From Larkinella sp049445795 (lineage in GTDB: Bacteria; Bacteroidota; Bacteroidia; Cytophagales; Spirosomataceae), in assembly GCF_049445795.1 (NCBI RefSeq), contig NZ_JBMSDT010000011.1, positions 186,001 through 250,000 on the forward strand: a stretch of DNA of 64,000 nucleotides, in the 5' to 3' direction. The number at the start of each line of letters is the position of its first letter. Positions within the stretch are counted from its first letter, which is position 1. The position numbers and the translations under genes were made by a program. This document shows positions 25,720-34,105 of the stretch, piece after piece. The notes beneath the pieces are model-generated. The model saw only the letters and a program-made list of their open reading frames with translations, had not been told where the DNA came from and did not search any database.

Positions 25720-26637
25720 ATGCGAACGGGTTTTCTTCTTATACTGATCCTGTTGACGGGCGGCTGTATTCGCTCGGTAGACGAATTATCCGTGGATGCC
25801 CTGCCCATCGACCGGGTGACGAAACCGAATGTGATCTGTTTCATTTCCCCGCAGGACACGGTTTTGACGGCTAAGATTGCTATGTCGGAACCGCAGATTG
25901 TCTCGTCGTTTGCCGAATCGCTGGTGGTCAAAGACGCCGTGGTGCTCCTGAGCGACAGCAGCCGCAGCATTCAACTGCTTTACGACGACCGGCTGAAGTA
26001 TTACCGGGCGGTTCCGCAGGGCCGGTTTACGATCCGGCCGGGCGTCACGTATCGCCTGACGGTGAGCATGAGCGGAGACCGAAGTGTGACCGCCGAGGCC
26101 ACCGTTCCCCAGACCGTACCCATCGACCGGGTTTCATTGGATTCAACCGTCGCCCGGAACAGCGCCAACGCGGCCCTGACGACCTATACCACGACGGTCT
26201 ACTGGACATCGCCGGGGGCAGGATCAGGTAGCCGGAACGCGAATTACTACCGGGGCTGGGCCGAAATCGACCAGGCTATAGTGGACCAGTCGACCGGTCA
26301 GTCCGTGAGCCCCCGCGTCAGCCAGCCTTCATTTTTTGTGGAACGGGAAACCGGGCAAATTGGAGCCCAACGACTCATGACCGGGACCCACACCCTGCTA
26401 ACGGGGCCGAATACCGGAACACGCACACGACGGATTCGGGCGGGACTACTGACCACCGACGAGAATTATTACCGCTACCACACCTCGCTGCGGGAACAAT
26501 TTGTCAATCAGGAGCAAAACTTTGCCGAACCAACGGTTTTGTATTCAAACATCGTAGGCGGTTATGGCGTATTTGCCGCCTTTAATGGATCGTACACGAC
26601 CGTCAACGAGCCCGTGAGCAAAGCGCCCCACCAGTAA
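25720..26637 (+). CDS. DUF4249 lipoprotein
   Basis: The 305-residue protein has a short signal peptide with lipobox (LLTGGC, Cys near residue 18) and belongs to DUF4249 by its pattern of an early VVxxxIxPQDT-like strand, a KDAVVLLSDS turn and PGVTYRLTVS. DUF4249 lipoproteins regularly follow carboxypeptidase-like TonB receptors in Bacteroidota and are thought to be their surface partner, in the way SusD is for SusC; this is inferred from context. The start codon is 2 bp after the receptor stop, so translation is probably coupled. Confidence 0.9.
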   Translation: MRTGFLLILILLTGGCIRSVDELSVDALPIDRVTKPNVICFISPQDTVLTAKIAMSEPQIVSSFAESLVVKDAVVLLSDSSRSIQLLYDDRLKYYRAVPQGRFTIRPGVTYRLTVSMSGDRSVTAEATVPQTVPIDRVSLDSTVARNSANAALTTYTTTVYWTSPGAGSGSRNANYYRGWAEIDQAIVDQSTGQSVSPRVSQPSFFVERETGQIGAQRLMTGTHTLLTGPNTGTRTRRIRAGLLTTDENYYRYHTSLREQFVNQEQNFAEPTVLYSNIVGGYGVFAAFNGSYTTVNEPVSKAPHQ

Positions 26638-26641
26638 TTTA

Positions 26642-27352
26642 TTAGCCCTGAAACCGCTTGAAAAACTCCGCTTCGTAGCTCATTCCGATCGGAATTTCTT
26701 CCCCGGCCAGCGTGATCATCCGGTTTCGAACCTGCTCAATTCGGTTGAAGGCCACGATGTAAGACCGGTGTACGCGTACAAACCGCTCCGTCTCCGGGTC
26801 GGCTTCCTGGAGTTTTTGCAGTATGGTTTTCATCGTCATCCGGGCGACAATCGGGCGGTTGGCGCTTTGCAGGTGAATCTTCAGGTAGTCGTCCAGGCCT
26901 TCGATGAACAGAATATCCGAGAGCGCGATCTGGTGAAGCGTGTAATCGGCCCGAATGTACAGGTAGGCTTCTTTTGCCGAGCCCGGGGGATGACGGAGCC
27001 GGTGGTATTCGGTCGCTTTCTGAATCGCTTGCTGAAACCGCTCGAACGTAAACGGTTTTAACAGGTAGTCGATGGCATTCAAATTGAACCCTTCCACGGC
27101 GTATTCGGCGTAAGCCGTCGTGAAAATGACCATCAACTGGGCCGGAATGGCCTGATGAAATTCAATTCCGGAGACCGACGGCATGTTAATATCCAGAAAA
27201 AGCAGTTCCACGGGCGACTCGTGCAGGTAACGCAGGGCTTCGTCGGGCCGCAGGAACGTTTTGACCAGCTCAACGGAAGAAAGCTGACGACAAAAATGGG
27301 TCAGAACCCGCAGGGCGGGTGGCTCGTCGTCGAGGGCAATGGCGCGGATCAT
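26642..27352 (-). CDS. LytTR-family response regulator
   Basis: The 236-residue protein has a receiver domain (1-120) with the acidic pair in LDDEPP, the phosphorylated Asp in LLFLDINMPSVSG and Lys in LLKPFTFERF. The C-terminal LytTR DNA-binding domain (about 135-236) has FVRVHRSYIVAFNRIEQV. It is the partner of the histidine kinase whose gene overlaps it by 4 bp. The pair is convergent with the DUF4249 gene, separated by 4 bp, which is tight enough for transcripts to collide. Confidence 0.95.
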   Translation of the reverse strand: MIRAIALDDEPPALRVLTHFCRQLSSVELVKTFLRPDEALRYLHESPVELLFLDINMPSVSGIEFHQAIPAQLMVIFTTAYAEYAVEGFNLNAIDYLLKPFTFERFQQAIQKATEYHRLRHPPGSAKEAYLYIRADYTLHQIALSDILFIEGLDDYLKIHLQSANRPIVARMTMKTILQKLQEADPETERFVRVHRSYIVAFNRIEQVRNRMITLAGEEIPIGMSYEAEFFKRFQG

Positions 27353-28380
27353 ACGATTTCAATCGTTAAATCAACCGTGAAATCGGTCGGGATATTGGTA
27401 ATGACGAGTTTGTGTCGGTCCGGATACAGCAGGTTCAGTCGGGCCTTCGTGTTTTCCAGGCCAATCCCGCCCGATGATTCGTTGTTTGCGTAAAACCGCA
27501 CTTTTCGGTTAAATACGAACAGGGTTAATTGGGTATCAGACAGTGTAATGCGAATCCGGATCAGCGATTTTTCTTCAGGATTGACGCCATATTTAAAGGC
27601 ATTCTCAATGAACGAAATCAGAATCAGGGGCGCAATGGACTTACCGTTGGGCCGTCCGCTGATCGAAAAATCGACCTGAACGGTATCGTCCAGCCGGAGT
27701 TTCTGCAAATCGACATAGTGGCCGATGTAATCGAGTTCTTTAGCCAGGGGGACCTCATGGCTGCCCGCATCCCGGATGACGTAACGCATTAACGACGACA
27801 GTTTTACAATGGCGTCGGCAGTTTGGCCCGATTGCTCGATGGCCAGCGAATAAATGCTGTTGAGGGTATTGAACAGAAAATGCGGATTAATCTGCGCTTT
27901 CAGGTACGCCAGCTCGGTTGCCATCTTTTCCTGCTCGGTTTGTCGCCATCGGTTGTTGATCCGGAGAAAAAGTGACACAAAAATTCCGACCAGAAACAGG
28001 AACAAAGCATGGCTCAATTCAAAGCCAAACGGCGGTTTTTGGGGATGTTCGCCAGCTACGGGCGGTGGTGGATGATTGAGAAACAAATCCTGCCGGTCGA
28101 GCAGCACCAGCCCGGCGATCAGGAGCAGAAAACAGCCGATAATGCTGCCGATATACCCAACGTAGTGACGCTCAAAATACAACCGGGGAATCAGGACGTA
28201 ATGATGGGTGTAAAAAAACGCCAGCATGAACAGGTACGATAGAAAATTCGTCCGTTCGTGGGGATTTTGCAGCAGTTCGCCCAAACCCGGAAAACCGTTC
28301 GGCGCAAAGATGTAGGGAAGCGCCAGAAAAGCCAGGCCGATCAGGATATGAATGAAAAGGGGCGGAATGCGTCGTTTCAT
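27349..28380 (-). CDS. LytS-like sensor histidine kinase
   Basis: The 343-residue inner-membrane kinase has four hydrophobic helices in the first 150 residues and lacks a periplasmic sensor domain. A His_kinase domain with the phosphorylated His in AQINPHFLFNTLNSIY follows, then an ATPase domain with SFIENAFKYG (N-box) and GGIGLENTKARL (G-box). It should phosphorylate the adjacent LytTR regulator. Its stop overlaps the regulator start (ATGA), showing translational coupling. The signal and target genes are not evident; the neighbouring FecI/FecR receptor operon is one candidate. Confidence 0.95.
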   Translation of the reverse strand: MKRRIPPLFIHILIGLAFLALPYIFAPNGFPGLGELLQNPHERTNFLSYLFMLAFFYTHHYVLIPRLYFERHYVGYIGSIIGCFLLLIAGLVLLDRQDLFLNHPPPPVAGEHPQKPPFGFELSHALFLFLVGIFVSLFLRINNRWRQTEQEKMATELAYLKAQINPHFLFNTLNSIYSLAIEQSGQTADAIVKLSSLMRYVIRDAGSHEVPLAKELDYIGHYVDLQKLRLDDTVQVDFSISGRPNGKSIAPLILISFIENAFKYGVNPEEKSLIRIRITLSDTQLTLFVFNRKVRFYANNESSGGIGLENTKARLNLLYPDRHKLVITNIPTDFTVDLTIEIV

Positions 28381-28520
28381 GGGCTCTAATTCCCGGTAAA
28401 CTACAAAACGCGCGCTTGCCGTGAAAAGGATTGCGGTAGAAAAGGGAAATGTATCGACGTAATTGGAAATGAGCCGCTAAAATAGCTATTTCAGGCTGTA
28501 ACTACCTAGCCCTTACGACA

Positions 28521-30263
28521 ATGCCTCCCTCTATTCCGCCTACTTTTCACCTGGGCCTGTGCATGGCCGGGGCCATTTCGGCCGGTGCCTACACCGCCGG
28601 TGTCATGGATTACCTGCTCGAAGCCCTCGACCGCTGGGAACAGGCCCGTTTGTCGGGCAAACCGGGCGTGCCGGGCCACCGCGTGATGATCGATCTGATG
28701 ACCGGGTCTTCGGCCGGAGGAATGACCGCGCCCATCACGCTGGCCACGTTGCTCGACCGGGAAACCGAACACATCTCGGATGCTACGTACCGCTATTTCA
28801 CGGGTAAAAACCGGCTTTACGAAGCCTGGGTAAACCTGACTGCCGATGAAATGCTGCCCACGCTGCTCGGCACCGGGGATTTGACAAAACACGGTCCGGC
28901 CTCGGTCCTGAACTCGGATTTTATCGACGACATCGCCGATGCCATCATGCGGGTGCCCCGGCAGCGCAAGCTCACTGACATCCCCTACATCGCACCGGAT
29001 CTGGAAATCTGTCTGTCGCTCAGCAACCTGACCGGCATCCGCGACGACCTGCGGTTTGCCAACGACAGCGACCGCGAACCGACGCCGAACAAAGCGGTGC
29101 AGGAGCGAGGACGCCGGGAAGTCAACGACCGGTTTCTGACCATCAACCACCGTGATTTCGGGCATTTTATTTACGGTAACGAATACCAGAACGACGGCCG
29201 GATTCCGTTCACGCTGGCTCCCAACGACCCAAACCGCTTGCTGTTGGCCGAATGTACGAAGGCCACGGGCGCTTTTCCGATCGGCCTGCGCTGGCGGAAA
29301 GTAAAACGCAAAGGGATGTATCTGAACCAGAGTCCGTTGATTAACCCGTATGCCACTGAGGCCGCCTTCCGGCATGTGACCGTTACGAAACCGCTTTTCA
29401 ACGATGACTTTGATTATGAGTCGGTGAATGTCGATGGCGGCATGCTCAACAACGAGCCTTTTGAGATTGCTAACCGTTTACTCTGCCTGCGACACGGGGC
29501 CAGTGCCATCAACAACGATCCGAACCTGACGGCGGGGAGTGTGTTGATGATCGACCCGTTTCCGAGCGTCGACGACGGAAAACCGTTTCTGCCCAAAGGT
29601 AAAATTGCCCTGCTGGACGTAATCGGGCAGTTGTATTCGACCATGCGGACGCAACTCCTTTTCAAACAGGACGAGGTGGCCGATGCCGTGAGCCTGACGA
29701 AATTCAGCCGGTTTTTGATGGCGCCTACCCGAAAAAGCCGGGGCGGTCGGGAGTACATTGGATCGCAGGCCATTGCCTGCGGGTCGCTCGATGGATTTGG
29801 TGGGTTTATCGCACGGGATTTCCGAACACACGATTTTCAGTTGGGACGCCGGAATTGCCAGCGGTTTTTGCAGCGGTATTTCTGTGTGCCGTACGAAACG
29901 ACGAACCCGATTTTTTTGCAGGGATACGCCGACCCGGTGGCCCGGAAGCGGTTTACGGTTCGGCGCGAAGATGGCTCGCTGCACCTGCCCATTTTGCCCG
30001 ATATCAACCCGAAACGAATCGGTTTTCAGCCCCAGGTCAAACAGCCGGTGTTCCCAGTTTTTCACATCGATACCATCAGCCGGATGGTTTATCAGAATCA
30101 GGATGCGATCGAGGAGCGGGTTTCCGAGCTTCTGAAGGGCCACGGAGCTCCGAAACTGTTGCGCATCGCAGCCGGTGTTTTCGAGCAGCGGCTGGCGCCG
30201 GTTGTCTGCGAATTGATTCTGGACCGATTGGCCGAGCATGGACTCGTTTCCAATGAGAAGTAA
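28521..30263 (+). CDS. Patatin-like phospholipase
   Basis: The 580-residue protein begins with LGLCMAGAISAGAYTAGVMD, the Gly-rich oxyanion loop of long patatin-like proteins. The nucleophile Ser follows in GSSAGGMTAP (about residue 68) and the catalytic Asp is in NVDGGMLNNEP (about residue 310). Such enzymes are acyl hydrolases on phospholipids or other lipids. No signal peptide or membrane helix is seen, so it is probably cytoplasmic. The C-terminal 200 residues show no recognised domain. It stands alone between two divergent or convergent units. Confidence 0.9.
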   Translation: MPPSIPPTFHLGLCMAGAISAGAYTAGVMDYLLEALDRWEQARLSGKPGVPGHRVMIDLMTGSSAGGMTAPITLATLLDRETEHISDATYRYFTGKNRLYEAWVNLTADEMLPTLLGTGDLTKHGPASVLNSDFIDDIADAIMRVPRQRKLTDIPYIAPDLEICLSLSNLTGIRDDLRFANDSDREPTPNKAVQERGRREVNDRFLTINHRDFGHFIYGNEYQNDGRIPFTLAPNDPNRLLLAECTKATGAFPIGLRWRKVKRKGMYLNQSPLINPYATEAAFRHVTVTKPLFNDDFDYESVNVDGGMLNNEPFEIANRLLCLRHGASAINNDPNLTAGSVLMIDPFPSVDDGKPFLPKGKIALLDVIGQLYSTMRTQLLFKQDEVADAVSLTKFSRFLMAPTRKSRGGREYIGSQAIACGSLDGFGGFIARDFRTHDFQLGRRNCQRFLQRYFCVPYETTNPIFLQGYADPVARKRFTVRREDGSLHLPILPDINPKRIGFQPQVKQPVFPVFHIDTISRMVYQNQDAIEERVSELLKGHGAPKLLRIAAGVFEQRLAPVVCELILDRLAEHGLVSNEK

Positions 30264-30269
30264 ACAAAC

Positions 30270-30306
30270 AGGTGCTGTCCGGACAAAAACCGCCTGAACA
30301 GCACCT
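30270..30306. terminator. Hairpin between convergent patatin and isomerase-like genes
   Basis: AGGTGCTGT (30270-30278) pairs perfectly with ACAGCACCT (30298-30306). On the minus strand it is followed by GTTTGTTTAC, giving a weak U-run. It lies 6 bp past the patatin stop and 24 bp past the stop of the minus-strand gene, so it can serve both. Confidence 0.65.
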
Positions 30307-30329
30307 CTTCCCGGGAAGAATCGACCGGT

Positions 30330-31193
30330 TTACTCCGTCAGATTCTTCAAGTACGCAATGCTCTTGGGTACCTGCTGGCTCCAGATATTGCTCTCATCTT
30401 CAATGAAATAGTGTTTGATGCCGACCTTTTTGGCAGTTTTCAGCACCATCGGCATGTCGATCTGGCCGGTTCCCAGAATCACGTCGTTCTCCTGCGGGGT
30501 TCCGCCGGTCAAATCGCCTTTCACGCCTTTTTTGAGGTCTTTAAGGTGCATCAATTTCCAGCGACTGCCGTATTTGTTCAGGAGTTTAACTGGATCGGCA
30601 CCTCCGTGCGTGGCCCACAGAATATCCATCTCGAACGAAACGTACTCGGGATTGGTGTTTTTCACCATGTAATCGAACAGCGTACCGTCTTCGTAGGGCT
30701 GGAATTCAAAACCGTGGTTGTGGTAGCAGAACGTCAGGCCGTTTTCTTTCAGCACTTTCCCGGCGCGGTTAAAATCTTCAACGGCTTTCTTCGCGTTTTC
30801 GAGCGTAAAATTGCCGCGTTGGTGCGGAATCCAGGCACACATCACGTACTGGGCCCCCAGTTCCTTCGCCTTCTGAACCACGTCCATCGGGTCTTTCACC
30901 AGTTGCTCGTAGCCCGCGCCCGTCGCCGGAATGCTGATGTTGCGGTCTTTCAGCATTTTCTTGAACTCGTCGGCAGTCACACCTTTCGGTACCCCGCCTT
31001 CCATTTCGGTAATGCCCAGCGATTGAATCGTATCCAATGTAGCTGCTACGTCCTTCGGGAAGCTATGGCGGTACGTATACGCCTGAATGCCAATCGGAAA
31101 GGTGTAAACTTTCTTGCCCTTCTGGGCAAAACCGGGGCTCAATTCAAGCAGGAGCGGAGCCAGTAGCAGCAATACAAAACGGTTTTTTAGCAT
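30330..31193 (-). CDS. Secreted sugar phosphate isomerase/epimerase-like TIM barrel
   Basis: The 287-residue protein has a signal peptide (ending SPGFAQ) and an AP-endonuclease-2/xylose-isomerase-like barrel. Metal ligands expected in this fold are visible as Glu in GITEMEGG, His in FCYHNHGFEF, Asp in VSFEMDILWATHGG and Glu near the end in HYFIEDE. Related secreted proteins in Bacteroidota are annotated as sugar phosphate isomerases/epimerases or hydroxypyruvate isomerase-like, but real substrates are mostly unknown. The start is the ATG at 31193; a TTG at 31208 is less likely. It is 21 bp downstream of the DUF4965 gene on the same strand. Confidence 0.88.
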   Translation of the reverse strand: MLKNRFVLLLLAPLLLELSPGFAQKGKKVYTFPIGIQAYTYRHSFPKDVAATLDTIQSLGITEMEGGVPKGVTADEFKKMLKDRNISIPATGAGYEQLVKDPMDVVQKAKELGAQYVMCAWIPHQRGNFTLENAKKAVEDFNRAGKVLKENGLTFCYHNHGFEFQPYEDGTLFDYMVKNTNPEYVSFEMDILWATHGGADPVKLLNKYGSRWKLMHLKDLKKGVKGDLTGGTPQENDVILGTGQIDMPMVLKTAKKVGIKHYFIEDESNIWSQQVPKSIAYLKNLTE

Positions 31194-31214
31194 GGGTTTA
31201 GTCGTCAACGTGAA

Positions 31215-33710
31215 TTAATGCAATTTGTCGTGCAGCAATTTAATAAAATACCCACCGACTACCGAGCGGGCCTGAAAACCGACCTGCTTGCCATCGGTGG
31301 TTTCGTGCCAGTCGCTGAGCGGCACTCGGCTTGGCGTCTGGTCGGCAAACTTGTAAACCGGCGCGATCAACTGCTGAAAATCCTGCGGCTGGTCGGCAAT
31401 GGTAGCGGTCCAAATGATCCAGTCTGATTTGGTGTAGGTCCGGCGGCTGTCGAGCGGCAGGCCAAACGGTTGCTGTTTAGTCAGGTAATACTGGATTTCT
31501 TTCTGCGCGACATCTTTCGGGAAAATGTTCAGATCGAGCAGTCTATCCCACACCAGGTTGTATTTCTGGCTCCAGCTTCCCTGCGGTCTGTCGAAGGTCA
31601 GGGCGTAGTGGTCGCCATCCTGCGCCATTTGGGTCCATTTCTGGGCCAAGTCGCGGGCCAATTGGAGGTGCTGCTCGCCCAGGTCGGTCTGGCCGAGTTG
31701 CTTCGCCAGGTAGCCGTACGACGCGATGCCCATGATGGCCTTGATGCTCAGGTTGGCGTTGCGGGCCAGGTGACCGGCAAAATCGTCGGTGCAAAGCTGG
31801 TTGGCGGGATCAAAACCGTCTTTTTTGAGGTACTCCACCCAGGTCGTCAGCGTCGGCCAGTGCTGTTTAGCGTAGTTGGCATTCTTCTCCACGGCGGCAA
31901 TGGCGGCCGTCAGAATCAGCATGTTCCCGCTTTCTTCCACCGGCATATCCTCACCGTAGGTCTGCCCGTTGGCGAGCGGATAGGTGCCGACGTCGTGGGC
32001 CGCAAACGGTTTGGTCCACTTTCCGCTTTCCGAATACTGAAAAATCGGTTCGAGCATTCCTTTCAGCAAGGTCGGGTTGTACACCAGGAACTGCGGGGCC
32101 GAGGGGTAGGTCACGTCCACGGTACCGATGGAGCCGTTGCTGAAGTTTTCTTTCGAGAAAAACAGCACTTCGCCCTTCGGTCCGGCCACGGTTTTATGGG
32201 CCGCAATCGCTTGCCGGTACACCAACTGGCAGAGGTCGGCATACGGTTTTCCACCCGATTTTTCGGCGTCGGCATAAAGCTGCTGATCAAACTGGCGGCA
32301 TTTTTCCACTAAAGAAGAATAGTCTTTTTCGGCGGCTGCCAGCATTTTTTCGGCCGTCATGCTTTCATCCCGTCGCCACCAACCCCGCAGGTTCTGCCCG
32401 AAATACTGCACGGAATAAATGTCGTCGTAGCCCAGAATCACATGGGCGGTTTTGGGCGTTGGCCCGACTGAACCGAGCGACTGCGCAACTGCCAACGAAC
32501 GCGCATCGGCCGCAGCCGGTTGCAGGGATTCATCGGCTACCTTGCCCTGACTCACAAAACTGCGGAACAGAGCCGCCGGTTGCCCGATGCCGGTTTGCGT
32601 GGTTGCCGCCGACGGAGCCGCCAGCAACGCGTATCCCCAGTCGATCCGGACATCGTCGCCCTTGCGGCCCAGCACCTTCTGTTCGGTGGTGCCGATCGAC
32701 AAAACCGTCAATCCGTCGGCCGACGACCGCTTGCCGACCACCTGCTGCATGGGCTGGTGAACGCTTAACAGGCCGGATGCCGCCGTATACACCTGCACGG
32801 TATGCGGTTTCCCGTCCATCGATTGGGCCGAATAGGTGATGTATGAGGCCGGGCGGGTGGCTACATCCAGGTTGTCGAGCAGGAACGGGGTTGTAAACGT
32901 CACGGTCAGGGCGACCGGGCCAGCGGCAAACTGGTATTCGGTTTGGGTGGCTTTTACGCTGACACTTTTCTGTTCCGCCAGTGCGATGGACGCGCCCAGA
33001 TTAACTTTCCGTTCGTCCGACAGCCCCACGTCGACGAAAGCACCCCCTCGCGGGTTGAGGCACTTGACTGCCAGCACGTTACTACCTTTTTTGAGGGCGG
33101 CTTTGGCGGCCGGGGCAATCGGAAAGATTTTGTAATCACCGACGTAGCTGGGTCCGCTGTCGTAGGCCTGGACGCCGTTGAGGTACACCACCACATCGTC
33201 GTCGTGGCTCATGTACAACACCAGATTCTCGAAATTCAGGTCACTGAGGTTGACCGTCCGGCGGTACCAGACCTCCTTGGTTTTCCAGAGCGTAGCCGGT
33301 TTGACCGGGTTACTGGAAGCGCCGTCGCCGATGGGAGCCTGCCCGGTTTTCCAGTCCGCTGAGGGTTGGAATGCCGGTTTTTCCCAGCCCTCGGTCGGTT
33401 GCTGAAACGTGTAGGTCAGCGAATACGGGCCGGTTTGGGCCGTTGAAACGACGGTTTTGAGCGTGGTCAGGGTGCTGCCCATAAACCGGTACGTCCGGCC
33501 GTCGACCCGGATCAGGCCGTCGAGCGGGTGGTTTTTGCCGGTCCAGTGGCGGGTGGGCGATTCGTTGAGTTTGTCGCTGAATGCCCAGATGCTGGTGTAG
33601 GGGTCAATCGTCACGAGCGGATAGGCGGGTGGCCGTTGGGCCCAGACTGAAAAATGAGTGCCCAGGCTGAAAAAGAAAAGAAAAAGCAAAGAAACAGATC
33701 GCTGTCGCAT
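31215..33710 (-). CDS. Secreted DUF4965/DUF1793 glutaminase-like protein
   Basis: The product has 831 residues from the ATG at 33710, which begins directly with a signal peptide ending VWAQ; an ATG at 33827 would prefix 39 unrelated residues. The layout matches the family of fungal GtaA-type glutaminases and Bacteroidota DUF4965 proteins. An N-terminal region starts PAYPLVTIDPYTSIWAFSDKL. A jelly-roll part carries NLVLYMSHDDDVVVYLNG. An alpha/alpha-toroid follows with GYDDIYSVQYFGQ, DVGTYPLANGQ and WDRLLDLNIFP. Hydrolysis of amides or glycosides is plausible but untested. It is likely co-transcribed with the isomerase-like gene. Confidence 0.9.
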   Translation of the reverse strand: MRQRSVSLLFLFFFSLGTHFSVWAQRPPAYPLVTIDPYTSIWAFSDKLNESPTRHWTGKNHPLDGLIRVDGRTYRFMGSTLTTLKTVVSTAQTGPYSLTYTFQQPTEGWEKPAFQPSADWKTGQAPIGDGASSNPVKPATLWKTKEVWYRRTVNLSDLNFENLVLYMSHDDDVVVYLNGVQAYDSGPSYVGDYKIFPIAPAAKAALKKGSNVLAVKCLNPRGGAFVDVGLSDERKVNLGASIALAEQKSVSVKATQTEYQFAAGPVALTVTFTTPFLLDNLDVATRPASYITYSAQSMDGKPHTVQVYTAASGLLSVHQPMQQVVGKRSSADGLTVLSIGTTEQKVLGRKGDDVRIDWGYALLAAPSAATTQTGIGQPAALFRSFVSQGKVADESLQPAAADARSLAVAQSLGSVGPTPKTAHVILGYDDIYSVQYFGQNLRGWWRRDESMTAEKMLAAAEKDYSSLVEKCRQFDQQLYADAEKSGGKPYADLCQLVYRQAIAAHKTVAGPKGEVLFFSKENFSNGSIGTVDVTYPSAPQFLVYNPTLLKGMLEPIFQYSESGKWTKPFAAHDVGTYPLANGQTYGEDMPVEESGNMLILTAAIAAVEKNANYAKQHWPTLTTWVEYLKKDGFDPANQLCTDDFAGHLARNANLSIKAIMGIASYGYLAKQLGQTDLGEQHLQLARDLAQKWTQMAQDGDHYALTFDRPQGSWSQKYNLVWDRLLDLNIFPKDVAQKEIQYYLTKQQPFGLPLDSRRTYTKSDWIIWTATIADQPQDFQQLIAPVYKFADQTPSRVPLSDWHETTDGKQVGFQARSVVGGYFIKLLHDKLH

Positions 33711-34105
33711 CAGAACAAGGTTGGTTACGTGCAATTTTGTCGGGAAAAGGGTCAACAAATCAAACGGCACGAATGTACAAAAAATCATGGGATGTGCCGA
33801 CCTCCTCCTGCAAAACCGCCCCGCCAACCCCGCAGGGGTTGACTATGGATAACCCCGGGTGCAACCCGGGGAGGAGGAGGTGGAGGGGTATAGGCACGAC
33901 GACCTGCACCGGCTCCCCCGGCACGGTCATCGCCCTGGCTCCTCCCTCGTACTGACTCACCTCCTCGTACTAGCTCCTCTCCGGGGTGATCCTCACCTCG
34001 CTCTGGACTAGCTCCTGGCCGGGACTGGCTCCTCTCTGGGGTCATCACCTCGCCCCGGGTTGCACCCGGGGTTATCCACGGTCAACCCCCTGCGGGGTTG
34101 GGGTG
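33711..34105. other. Gap between DUF4965 and FAD oxidase genes, filled by a large repeat element
   Basis: No gene is credible in this 395-bp gap; reading frames here are low in complexity. Most of it (33824-34101) is one inverted-repeat element with a C/T-rich interior. The promoter of the DUF4965 gene would have to lie in the remaining roughly 110 bp; I see no clean TAnnTTTG box. Confidence 0.6.
33824..34101. repeat. REP/MITE-like element, family C, with tandem-repeat interior
   Basis: The arms 33824-33871 and 34053-34101 are reverse complements at 46 of 49 positions (two substitutions, one single-base gap). Each arm contains two palindromes: AACCCCGCAGGGGTT and CCCCGGGTGCAACCCGGGG. The 181-bp interior is rich in CTCCTC and carries an imperfect direct repeat, seen at 33969-34001 (starting ACTAGCTCCTCTCCGGGGT) and 34024-34054 (starting ACTGGCTCCTCTCTGGGGT). 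The base composition is unlike the neighbouring genes. It ends 4 bp before the stop codon of the FAD oxidase gene. Confidence 0.88.
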
